A DNA stretch of 64,000 nucleotides from Brugia malayi. Lineage: Eukaryota; Nematoda; Chromadorea; Rhabditida; Onchocercidae. Shown piece by piece: positions 36,701-45,800 of the stretch. Below the pieces are notes generated by a model, which was given only the letters and a program-made list of their open reading frames with translations, was not told the origin of the DNA and made no database searches. The stretch lies in the NCBI RefSeq assembly GCF_000002995.4, contig NW_025062479.1, positions 8,175,721 through 8,239,720 of the forward strand, read 5' to 3'. Position 1 is the first letter of the stretch. The number at the start of each line of letters is the position of its first letter. A program made the position numbers and the translations under genes.

Positions 36701-36876
36701 TCTTGACTTCTTTTCATGGCTTCTGGCGATGTTGTATCTACAGACTTCTTCTGTTCGACAAGTATTTCATGTTGCGAAATTGCTGTCTTCTTTGTCCCCA
36801 AGCTCTTTTGTCCTAAAATATTGTATTCCCGAAAGTACTTTGATATGAGTTTTTCACCTAATGTATATATGCTCAT
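24718..36876 (-). CDS. unc-44: giant neuronal ankyrin tail, open part of the giant exon (4,052 codons)
   Basis: This is one uninterrupted minus-strand frame. It has no ankyrin repeats and no globular fold I recognise; it is rich in Glu, Lys, Ser and Thr and is probably mostly disordered. Residues about 255-1565 are 23 tandem 57-residue repeats, followed by two decayed units. Residues about 1620-3350 are a long acidic and basic low-complexity stretch. The last ~700 residues are Ser/Thr/Asp-rich, with a Tyr/Ser cluster ([18 protein letters not shown]) and two EFER-type motifs ([18 protein letters not shown]). The length and position after the death domain match the giant tail known for nematode UNC-44. 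The ATG at 36876 is preceded directly by TAA; an acceptor at 36858/36857 (ATTAG|GTGAAAAAC) is the more likely entry. A strong donor (CTCTGCAG|GTATTTT) at 24774 suggests that the last 18 codons before the stop are intronic. Confidence 0.9.
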   Translation of the reverse strand: MSIYTLGEKLISKYFREYNILGQKSLGTKKTAISQHEILVEQKKSVDTTSPEAMKRSQEKSVEEISIAERQNMEEKPIVSENDRHETISERVYIEQPELKDLKEAGLRPPELVLESIVSMKHGQDANTMQYETLNIHPDLIISEITKQGDLKQHGIEIEGTFESSETSEDGFFSLAEKMGIASTSVITIPAALATIEIASAYECVMEKHQQSLADSELEDKMFSVKKLTTTYGTESENPANDLEVEVKKVRLFENIIIPDERVEEYGSVISKTPTTEEKHVLDMKSPAESEIVDQLRKTEDLVETETKSLEDIIPDERNFEEYGSVISKTPTTEEKHVTDMKSPAESEVVDRITKTHDLVETETKSLEDIIPDERNFEEYGSVISKTPITQEKHVLDMKSPAESETVDQLRKTEDLVETETKSLEDIIPDERNFEEYGSVISKTPITQEKHVLDMKSPVESEVVDRITKTHDLVETETKSLEDIIPDERNFEEYGSVISKTPTTEEKHVTDMKSPAESEVVDRITKTHDLVETETKSLEDIIPDERNFEEYGSVISKTPITQEKHVLDMKSPVESEVVDRITKTHDLVETETKSLEDIIPDERNFEEYGSVISKTPTTEEKHVTDMKSPAESEVVDRITKTHDLVETETKSLEDIIPDERNFEEYGSVISITPTTEEKHVLDMKSPAESETVDQLRKTEDLVETETKSLEDIIPDERNFEEYGSVISKTPTTEEKHVTDMKSPAESEVVDRITKTHDLVETETKSLEDIIPDERNFEEYGSVISKTPITQEKHVLDMKSPAESETVDQLRKTEDLVETETKSLEDIIPDERNFEEYGSVISKTPTTEEKHVTDMKSPAESEVVDRITKTHDLVETETKSLEDIIPDERNFEEYGSVISKTPITQEKHVTDMKSPAESETVDQLRKTEDLVETETKSLEDIIPDERNFEEYGSVISKTPTTEEKHVTDMKSPAESEVVDRITKTHDLVETETKSLEDIIPDERNFEEYGSVISKTPTTEEKHVTDMKSPAESEVVDRITKTHDLVETETKSLEDIIPDERNFEEYGSVISKTPITQEKHVLDMKSPVESEVVDRITKTHDLVETETKSLEDIIPDERNFEEYGSVISKTPTTEEKHVTDMKSPAESEVVDRITKTHDLVETETKSLEDIIPDERNFEEYGSVISKTLTTEEKHVTDMKSPAESEIVDQLRKTEDLVETETKSLEDIIPDERNFEEYGSVISKTPTTEEKHVLDMKSPVESEVVDRITKTHDLVETETKSLEDIIPDERNFEEYGSVISKTPTTEEKHVTDMKSPAESETVDQLRKTEDLVETETKSLEDIIPDERNFEEYGSVISKTPTTEEKHVTDMKSPAESETVDQLRKTEDLVETETKSLEDIIPDERNFEEYGSVISKTPTTEEKHVTDMKSPAESETVDQLRKTEDLVETETKSLEDIIPDERNFEEYGSVISKTPTTEEKHVLDMKSPAESEIVDRITKTHELVETETKSLDDIIPDERNFEEYGSVISKTPTTEEKHVLDMKSPAESETVDQLRETEDLVETEGGPFDDNISDREILGERGAMICNKGTTKGHTEMESWRDLQKAVDVLCRMGDLEETEGESFEDIMQGEKILGDYAISGYEFASIKEKPVSSWNAKCEADEPMKQYGNVYVTDSESEHLQSKVVKSARNATEVAVPIVLAKFRMSEVRGVDGGDKDMQMVSETPSSETRRVVLEWMQSMVNDVSEERNPVESNDRVTKGDVCTKEQVTLLAKAPAIECLKQECADHTVVPAVERENRLVEIYKTTVSEHEILQPLENVQHQSFMKKDLEETETKQFESMVSECHFSQSYDISVAEEIIIGECKKPLRNESEYPDTSVEMFRKNLEGTGARKSEDILQQECGASLLKELVKEEKLTVVHGKEQKYAVPQAGEKKHLPFNERESEESACTLQKDIENQQSEMEHSEGFKVKVFKEEISKNMKSEGIKFGRVVSQKFVEEMKGDKRDSVEFAKELVKGQIVGESPDVIGSWNYKETGFSREISSGIAEVKGSARDEEAFLLKIQSEIEDRQRTTEFAATKNKEECIDTGPFQSDMLFSSDVSFADLVFADPLHGTDDTTGIEQLKTESRDLQKMGKLISNLTTEQLPTKEKETVRLSKEEITPQQMQESLIKIQGDVENLVMHQSEQSIICKGLRPVAGTEKIKEKSRSKFYSITAAFEQPRSGSPKKKDFERVFYKPGAFLDYVQEYKDNIKDVEYSKTSSDADAEDRNELCVEEEQRWTDEKKLLKFAEETGTVAKEIILTPDTLTTLDTTKICDHDVKSDIRETPIEQLPDTDHLQLMPLITTRQYVEAAVMQGMVAEEGIIKKEIVYDPAKNLNEPVLKDEEERIGRITGSFAVETLDREPLINMHFQSSADQNAVFISSDMQMDTSFLEKISQKNCGNEVLIESVDENMQIGTFFKENMRKEVPENNEFQPMVPSIKSVEEGVTLKTGMAGSKEKSLAELVTEEGTSYEVDLDGKSHLIMDHKSRMDERTKSSAEDKYPYELTVDISWALEEKDDTDAETEVQKQKSSYMEQVITYPSDDTLNVITEERVTGSIAKKCKDSSIKLNGDSNKSSARFESMKWEKLTDGFEMTSEKLKMKGLMGESAVKAEKVTFDHNKGFVIKIPRTDKEESESFFIHRFEPKEYHMKSSEITAVESTTTQKWLGAEKESQEDLTIQRRQISELSRDEKLENVDAKALAMMNNQKEYEKRLITMEGDQELNEKAEMAQNLEKLKIYSSDGMMPQQPAGNDKKSCLLKRSSEQLITKHELMTSFEKGELERDISNKKITSSWCELSREEPRNIASEAFLDTIEICSIIPQQRKNVQIFAKESDRYQFTDFFLSDEKVQKEDKSLSYSERPNRFSVIEKVTSVGKESFKDFFASAEASRSGATSILEASGVSSVSRSLETVQVVEGQKSFLRSASFDVADNSMEKKKREEKISHYGELEGHINASVISSAEAIVERNNVKVIYDEVTGALWQQADGDTSEKTFSRRQLELAAKEKSTVQLKNEQNITLSSAFDRYSAGQQNCQKFTLSRKKEVEKGASSSFFASVFLNYAEDTQIESLQKVEKRTKSLEETAVVPQKKIEEEIFINKLSHSVGEYLETKKDVYEIKSVRNSNNGRKMKTIAESTSEFVFEESLTLTKAPLARQNIAKGSFETDKETKITHVIDLEVNAGYLVGESKGKLGETVSRSNVSEQSNCSVNSLIGKHCSNKSPPSEERTAAEKSVPQVEHEHEADYECDLKKKLETFAEETRKLKRHVEGCNSLLKEYERNEEELNIQTTVMVDDVKAIESLSRSESTYKTATATSRDGYDTCLTSQEDTFETAPGYHSQESEYTTATSEASSRLSVMSDECRESATPIAILSPVQSDRLFTASQDEEQEPSRQESRVIDPERSSRDVPDIELVSVEDEDDMGEGLLLTTSGILLAPDMDPGRPVSPVPPGFSDEDESIAVAIASDYSRKVVDGLAEIKVLDSIIEAPGDDADQVFSSWKQEVPNFTTFQESVHEKAMDFEKECFPQYSYLSTENKTSIVHRIEEDEIADVALSSEAILYTESDSLDSLDKISVKSGSSGKKYSTSRRSSTSSRKGSHDEPQTFLERLTPELKMSWIEKNQEVGSAKQTALSLSDEYPMYMENGQVNPVEVELETLHEEPEEADSLNERSASLNGQGTDISVTVGKYKTVSSDNVSETSLQEFERIERDVLNKGESSLSGSEAELYVAGKLKTADGSTSSLAEFERLEQEVIVEGSQQDEAMILSDIREESEVEEMSIRDDDEEEQDSISDIKAIPVEEDIQVATPLASPTDSIERDFENFIPEAMGTSIDSLEINAPPQSDLIDERYLTEYEVIEKVHEGMHDSLEIIPQDKDFMQEEVAMREVSKDRQTLLSDDTVSIYQDQEEKDSLAGDLDTVLHDYPTTLTTFETMQINEDGSTEIISRKVLTRVTDPVISHVQFTGTENEHRLRDLEREEQFETVDVEGNITRTTLHRSAPSSSAGILLLMFRIFQLFLHAIS

Positions 36877-39800
36877 TTAATATCTACTCTGTTTGCATTC
36901 TTACCTGTCCTCAACAGATGTTCCCATAACACCCTCTGTCTCTTACGCGTTTTTCCCTCCTCTAGACGTATTACTACATCTTGAATGTGTCTTCCCCAGT
37001 TAGTCTTTCCCGACTTCAGTTGCAGTCTTTCCATCCTTTGACTTCCCTTCCTACCCCTTAATACAACTCCATGTCTTGACAATTGTTGTTGTCCTACTTC
37101 ACATATCTCATTTTTTACACATTTCTCCAATTGTATCTGCAAGATTTCAACAGCATTACGTTCAGTTTCATTATGCTTACAATTCAACTCTTCTTTCAAG
37201 TGTTTTTCTAACATCTCTTTGTTTCTCAGTCCAATAGGTATTAAGCTTATTGCTATTTCTGTAGCATTTAAAAGGGCATTATGCTGCTAATAAATATTTG
37301 TCATCGGAATTTGATTCTTCAGCACCACTAGCACCTCCTTTCCTTTCCTTAGGCCACATCTGATTTTTACTTGGACGATTAAGGTGGAAATATTGATTTG
37401 TATCATCTTTTTTCTCCATACTGTTTGTCAACTTCCAGGAAACCGTGCTCTTTTTTGTTGCATCAATCTTAGTGTCTTGCGAATAATTCTCATTCGTTCC
37501 ATACTGTTCACCTGCAACGCCTTTTATAGCTTTGTCATCTTTTATTACTTGTCTCTTCCCGCTTTTATCGGATTTTCTACAAGTATATCGACGTCCCCAA
37601 TATCAGGATATAATTCAAGACTTGCTGGTGAAAATCTCGCAGCTTTTGTGAACTTTCAGCTTTGTTTAGGATATTTCTTAATATCTTTTCAATACTTCCT
37701 GACCAACGTTCTGAAATTCCCTCAACGGCTTCATCAAATCTCAGTTTCAAATCAGACTGGTCTTTTAAAAATGTCTACTGAGACTTATCATCATCCTCAT
37801 AACGTCTTGTTTTTCTTCTAAAGTAAGTGTTTCACTAATCTCCATTTCTGAACTTTTTCCTGTAAATTCAATTTGCTCTAAGAATTCTTCAATCATAGGT
37901 TTTTCTACAGCAGATATTAAAACTTCCTGTACTGATTTTTCCATTTCTGACCATTTTTTATGAAGTGCGGGAAACTCTTCCAATTTATGAAGTCCCTTCA
38001 TTACGATTACCACACTTTTAGTGTCCCATTCATCCATTTTAATCGTTAATTCGAGATAGTCTGATGTCTGTTCATGCTTTTTACTGCATCACGAAGCACA
38101 CTATCGGAATGTAATATTTTTCTGTTCTTTCGACTTCTAGCTTTTCCTCTATCGTTCTTGAGAGTTTCAAGTCCACTTCTTTATATCGAAATCTAAATAA
38201 TTCCTTCCTTTCTTTCAATCAGAATTTCTGATCTTTCTGAAATACTTTCTCTGGAATTTTCAGAATAAGATCGACCTACACAAATTTCATCATTTCTTCT
38301 CATACTTTCATTTTCTTGTTTCATCAAGTATTACTCCATTTTCTCACTGCATTCGTGTGGTGTCCTGGAAACTTCTGTTTTCTCTGCTTTTATAGATTCT
38401 ATTCCTTCATTTGGAATCTTCTCTATTTGCTCCACTTCGCCTTTTGAGCACTTTACTTTGATTTGCTATAATTTTATTTTTTTCCTCTTCATTTTTTTTT
38501 ACTCCGACTTTTATAGAGTTCTTTCTACAATTTCCTTTTTATAACTGATCATCTTTGTTGCCCATTTCATCATAATTAAGTATATACATAGATGTTATGT
38601 TTGCTTCTTCCATCATCTTTTCCTATTTTTGAAACAAACCAGACACCATCAATTTTTTTGGAACAATGATCCGAAAGTAGCTTTAAAGAGGTTATTCAAA
38701 GATATCTTCGACAAAACCTTTTATGAAAGGAGATGTTCTTTCCAGCGAGTTTTGTAATTCATTATTTTTTAAAATGTCCTCATAGTTTTTGCTTTCGTCT
38801 TCATTTCTGTGACCTCTTATAATTAATTTCAACTCCTTCTGTTACTTTGTATGGACTGTTTCTTTATTCTTAAAATCACTATCGATGTCAATCAAATATT
38901 CAGAAGTTACCTCTTTCTTTATTAGTAAGGTTTCTTTTTCAGTCCCTCCTTATCTCTCGGAATTTTCGGAATGACAGGCATGTTGTCCTCTTTCTTATCA
39001 AGCTTTGGAGATTTTTTTGCGAATAGATTTTCTTCCTCTTCAAACTTCAAATTCATACTGCAAATTCGATCTTTGGCTAACATCTATTAATTTCTCAGTT
39101 GGAGCTAATACACATAATTCGGGCGTAGTTTCAGCTATTTCATCTAGTGCTTCATTAACTACAGAACTTCCGTCCTCTTTAGTTCTTCGATTTGTTGGCA
39201 TTTTCTCTTTGATACAGATTTTTTCCTTTCCGCCTCATGATGTGCTTGTGCTTCCCCTTCTACAGTAATCTTTAGTTACGTAATCCCCTACTTCTGAATG
39301 TATGGAAGGAAGCCTTCTTTCATTATCCTCAAGCTCATACATTTGCATTTGTGAAATCCTTAGAAAGGGGCAGTCATTATGATTTTCTCGGAAGTGAACA
39401 GCGAACAGTAATGGTCTTTTTTTTTGTATGTTTCATTTTGTCTTCCATTTTACCAAACTATTTTTCTCTTTGCAAGACGATCATTTTTGGTTTATCCATT
39501 TCATCTTCCTGAAATTGAGAGTTTGCATCTTTAAGCAACCACTCTATCTGAATACCCTGTGTGTAATATACCTCTTTTCTTGCTGTTTCCCTCCATTGAT
39601 AATCTATTACTCTTGCCGCAGCTGCGGTTTCTTTTGCTAAAACAATTCCAGTTTCTCTCTTCGGTAGTTTTTATCAATCTTACTTTGCCTTCTTCCATTT
39701 CTAACTGCATTACAATATCAAAATTAATTCCATCCTTTTCTCCCTTTTTCTCGAAAGCTTCCACTGGCATAAATTCCTGGAACTCTTCTGTTTGTCTCGA

Positions 39801-42800
39801 AATTGGCTCCAAAGCGGTCGTTAGTTCTTTGTTTTTACAAGTTGGCTGCTTATGTAGCACTGGTCTTCCGTCTTCGTCATATACAGCTTTATAAATTTCT
39901 CGCTTATGTCGTTCAGTAGACAAGCTGCATATGTTTTTAACCGTTATCATCTGCGACAATGCAGATGGTTTCTTATGTTGCTCAGTGACATTTTTCTCCT
40001 GAGTCATACTCATTATGTCTCTTCCTGCTTTTAATTTTTCCGGTTGTAAAATCTCCTTAGGTATTCCGATTTTTACCATAGATGTTTTCTTTCACTTAAT
40101 TTTTGCTATAACAGGTAGTATCTCCAATATATTTGCTTCTTTAAGCAAGCCATTTCCCACAACTTTTCTACCCCGATAGGGGTGGTTCTTTTGATTTGAT
40201 TCTATGCGGCATCTCGTAGATTTCTCTGGCAATACTTGCTCATTTCATCAGGCAGTAATACTTTAGGTTCGTTCATTTCTTTTTACAGAACAATCATTTC
40301 GGGTTCACCATTCCTATTTTTTAAGAAATCTAGTTCCAGTCTTTCACTAGCACATGTTGTTGCAAATGTATAACAACTAACACCCTTACTCGGGTATTCT
40401 TCACCTTTCACCATCCGAGTATACATATCACTTCTCTCAGTTAATTCTTCAGAAAGCATGCGTCCATTTTTCTTGAACTTCAGTTTTTGCATAGAAAGTC
40501 CTTTAATATGCTGGAATATAAATGTTTTATCTTTTACAGTTTCGTTTTCCAGAAGAAATTTTTCTAGTCCAAAGTATTCAGTTGGAATCAGTATTTTTTT
40601 CCAAGTAGTACTTTCGGAATCTAGTGTTACACCTACTAAAAGGGTTTTCTTTGTTACAGAAACATGTCCTTTTGATTGGATTTCTTTTCTTGTGACTTCA
40701 AATTGCTTTGGGAGGCGCTTCCGCATCAGTGATTTCTCATCTTTCAATTGGATGGATTTCAGAACAAGTTCCCTGATCCGTACATCTTTGTCTTTTAATT
40801 CATTGGAAATGGCTGGCTGTGTTGCTGTAAATCATTTTCTAAAGGAATCCTCTTCTGTTTTATTTCCTACGGTAATTTTTTTGCCACTTCTACTTCAACT
40901 ATTTTCTGGAATCGTCTTTGCATGATCATTTCCAATTTATTAGGAAGGTCAGGCTTAGTTTTTGCTCCCATTTAGCCAATTTTTGCTTTTCTGTATTTCT
41001 TACGCTTTTATTCGCATTTTTTTGTTTCGTCTGTTTTACACTGTTTCCAATGTACCACACTATATTCATTATATGTTTTTGTATTCCATAACTCCTGGAA
41101 TGCCCACTTGATTCTTGCGTAGCTGTATGATCTGGTTATAATTATATTTTTGGACATCCCTGCTCTTTTTGAGTTTCATTATACCCGCAGTAAGTTTTGC
41201 TTTGTGTTTTTGTCATCCTGTCTACATGACCACTTGAATATTCAATTTGAGCTAATAAAAATAACTTGCCAGTCTCTTTTATATCGAATTGATCACTTCC
41301 CGGCTTGCAAGGCACTATTTTCGGTTCATCATGAGGTTCACTAGGGCCTTCGCGAAAAAGACTGTACCTCTCACGCTTTGGAACTTTCGCTAATTCTGAC
41401 AGATTATCTGCCTTACGAGTTGAAACAAGTTTCTCATCCACTGAAAGTGTTTCAAATATGGCAATACGTTCCTTGACTGATCCTATCGTATCAAGAGCAC
41501 TCGGAAGTCGTCCTAAAAATTTTGTATTTGAATTTGTCACAAAATAGTAAAAGCAGTACATCATTTAGCTTAAATAATAAATTTGTATGATACAATAAAT
41601 AAAAGGATAAAAAATCAGATGAACAACCTACTTCAACTAACTAACATAGCAAATATGCCCTGAAATGATGTCGGAGAGCTCTGAACATATGGAAATCGTT
41701 AACTGAAAGATCTCAGTAATGGATGCATCTATTCGGGTAAAATGATTTGTAGTGTATCACCAATGTTTTTTTCGTAGTTCAAACGGGTAGTGCAACATTT
41801 TATGCACTTAAATATTGTAGCAAACATGACAGTTAGCAATTCTGAACCCAATTTGCACAGAATTTTATCATATTCTCATCTTAAATGATATGAATGTCTT
41901 GATTTTTAGTTCAAATGTATTGTATACATGGGCACCTAAGCACTGATAAGACCTACACATTTTGTGTCGCTGATTACATACTTACACTTGTGTTTGTATA
42001 TACCTATTGTAAGTATAAATACCATCTGTAATGTCTGAAATTTATCAAATAAAAGAATTGCTTTAAAGATTACTAGAAAGCATGGGTTTTTGGTGGTACT
42101 ATCAGTATCGCATCTATGAAATCCCAGTGGGCAATTTGTGTTGTAAGATAACAATGACCAGTAACAACAAAATAGGGAAATTCATATTCCCGTAACCTTC
42201 AGGCGTGCTAAGAAAAAGGTACTGGAAGATGAAAAGGGACAATATCACCAGCAGCTAAATGAAACGAAAACTATAAATGCAAGACATTCAAGCAATTTGG
42301 AAGAGTGGTGTAAAGTATAGGAAAGTGAAATGCGGGAATAGGTATAAAGAATACTGCGATAAGTGGTTTTGATAAAGAATCTTTTTTCCTAAACAGAGGT
42401 TAGGTGGTTGTAACTGTTCTACGAATTAAAGTCCCACATTCCTGATAGCTCAATACATTTCACTCAGAACAATTTTGTACTTGTGTTTTTCAAAAGCTTT
42501 GAAAGTGCAAAAGAAAACTCAGGATTGGCAGTTCTGATTAATAATATAGCGTTGATAAGTTCCTTATTGATAGCACAAAGACTGTCTAATTGACCTCTCG
42601 AATTGTTTTCCTTTCTTTTTCTCTCTTCAATCACAAAAGCATTCGATTTACATCTCAAGCATCTACAAGTTTAGCATCAAAACACACACAAAAAAAAAAA
42701 ATTCGAAGCCCACTTTCAATAACTGGTTATCTTATGGGCAATTTATAGTTCACTCATTCAGGTTTTAGAGTCAGCTTTACTTCGCTACCACTCCGAATTT

Positions 42801-45800
42801 CTCTAAGCAGTTTTCATTTACAATGTTTTTAACTGAAAAACGAATCTCAAGCTTACTCAAAAAGATGCAATTTCCCATGCTGTGATTAGAAAAACTGAGA
42901 GATCATATATTTTAATTCATGTACACACATCCCAAAAGTCCTTTTTAGTATACGATCACCAGGAAATTAGCTACCTTCTTGCACAATTCCCACAGTTTTA
43001 ATAAACGGATTTCTAAGATTTTGTGGTCACTGCTCAAGCTGAAATCTTTTGATGGTGTAACTCTACAATGGAACGCATCTACGCTTCAGGAATATCCGAA
43101 TCTCTAGTTCCAAAAAGAATTCTGTAATGATAAGTAAACTCCCATGTGAACGCGTTAATTCCCAAAATAATTTGCCAGTTTTTAATGGTAACATACGGAT
43201 TAAGTGGATTCATGTAATAGAGTGCCTCCGAGGTAAAGACTAGTGTTCTAGTTCCTCAACTTTTACTCAACTCACATAAAGCTTGTCTTAACATGACAAA
43301 GAGCATAACTTTCTAATGCTATATAGAATTGTTCAACAACATGTTTCATTTAGACCTCCAGATGAAATTTAGCTAACAACCAGAAAATATGGAGTAGTGA
43401 TAGGGTGAGGCACAGTAACAAACAGCAACGTGACATTTGTAAAAAGGTTGGAACGAAAAGGAAAATAAATGACAGAAAGAGCACAATAAAGTTTTTGTTT
43501 CGCAAAAAATGACAAAAAAGCACTGGTTGCATCAGCAATTGCCAAATGATAAACATGCGCTTGAATAATAATAAATACAAAATGGATAAGGAATATTTTC
43601 TGCACTATATTCTAGACCTAGTTCACAACTTAAGCAGTCTGCTTTTGGAGACCGCTCTGAAGATGTCAGGTAGATATGGGGCACCAAGTATAATATTCTA
43701 ATTGTTTCTTGGTCCCTTTTCAATTACCACCTTTTTCGTTGCTTCCTTCTCTTCTGTTTGCCTAATAGGGAGAACTCTCAAACTGCTGGGTTCCACTCCA
43801 AACTTGGCTAGTGGGATTTCACAACACCGACCTATAAATTCTAATGGGTCGTGCAAACAATACGCATTACCGTGATAACAATAGACGCACCATAAAAAGT
43901 AGTGCTCAGACAAGCAAACAGATAAGAAAAAAACGAAAAATATTTGCAATGTGTACAAATATAATGCTCGTTGAAATGCTATGATTCTAATGCTGTTGTT
44001 GTTGTTGGTCGCTTGAATCCAGCTTTTGCTGTTGCCGCTGCTTGGTAATTGGTACCAAATGTATGTGTTGGTCACCGGGATCCACACTGCCTGAGTATAC
44101 CTGTTCGTTCACTTTCAACCGTATCAAATCTCCTAAATGAAGACCAAAAAGGAAGTGTGAAAGCAATGGATGAAAAGGACATAACACCAACCAATCAACC
44201 AGTAACACCAAAGTAATGCATTCTTAAAATGAAAATGTGAGTGATAATTGAATATTTGTAATGAATGTCACTAATACACTGTAATTAATAATAATAATAA
44301 TAATAATTAATAATAATAATAAAAATAATAAATAATAATGATAATAATAATAATTAATAATAATAATGACAATAATAATAAGAAAGTAATAATAATAAAT
44401 AATAATAATAATTCAGAAACGAAACGAAAGCGTTGGTCGACCAAAAAGACTACGCCTAAGTAGCGCTGAAAATAACACAACCAAGCAAAATGACTATAAC
44501 GATAAACATCACAAAAACAAACAAACGAAAGTAAGTCAACTTTTATGAACACATTTGCATAACAAAAAAGGTGCACTCCGCGTACATGCAGCAGTAGTAA
44601 AAGTTATATCACTAGAAAGCTGGCAGATTTCAAGACGTTCCACATAAATTTTTTTCATCTTTTACTCACCCATATTCGACTCCGTCTTCTCTCCTGCAAC
44701 ATAATTTTAGCAGTTCAGCAGAAAACTCATAAATATCATGCTAATACCGCTGCACCGTTAACGAGCAACCGGTTATACTGTTAGTTTATATCTAAATCTT
44801 TCATTATCAATAATTTATGCTCCTTCAAATTTCAAAATTACTGAGCATAAAAATTTGATTTCCTTAAAATAAACGAACACACTAAAGGCTACGACATTAC
44901 TTGTGATTAGTACCACTATCAAAAACTATAGGGATGAAAGGAATATCAAATACAACCAGATCCCGAAATTTCGATCAAACTTCGGCTGAAGATGCTATGT
45001 ATAAAAACTATTTGTTGCTCCTTTCTTTAGATTTAAACATGCAGATGTGCACCATTTCTTCATATATGAACCATATTTTACGAGATAAGCAAAAATCTGT
45101 ATCAGCTAGTTCTGAATGAAATAAATCATTGAAATTGTGATATTAAATCTTATCAACATTAATTTACTAGCTGCACTGACAAGTATTAACGACTAGCTGA
45201 GACGCAAAATGGAACACAGGTGCTAAAGGAGTTCCAGTAGCTAGGAGCAGCACAAAATACTGCAGAATTAATACACATTTACGCATTCACTTGAAACTAA
45301 ATGCTAAAACTGCGTATTGAAAAAGCCTGTCAACCTGGAAATGTTGTCCTTGTCGTAGTTACAACGCGTGTCATCTTCTTTGATACAACCACAGAACCAT
45401 CTTCACTCGTGAAGCCCTCCGCCATGGCTTCATGCCTCTGATCGGTAACTTAAAATTAAAAATATTATTCAACAATTTTCCAATATCAGTTTTATTCCTT
45501 TACACTTTTTCCTTTTCCTGTTCAGGAAGTATATTCGAAAATGATAATTTCTGATGTAGGAAAAATTCATGATAAGATATAATATCTCTTCTAAATAATT
45601 AATACACCTCCTTCCATTCAATAAACTAATTTGGCTGAAATAAAGCAGGGAAATTTTAAAAAAGGAAGCGAATTCTACACACATTGTAAAAGAGAGAGTA
45701 TATCGCCAATTTGTAATCTTCAGGAATAAAGCAATGGAAATAGGTATCACCTGTTGGGATATTTGGTTCCGCTGAAGATAAAGAAGGTTCTCGCACACCT

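Noticed and set aside
42464..42658. Minus-strand 64-codon ORF in the intron before the giant exon
   Set aside because: It could be another tail cassette, but no acceptor and donor in phase 1 flank it and the sequence is not recognisably ankyrin.
44307..44576. 89-codon ORF rich in Ile, Leu and Tyr
   Set aside because: Its hydrophobic content comes from the AAT microsatellite read in one frame.
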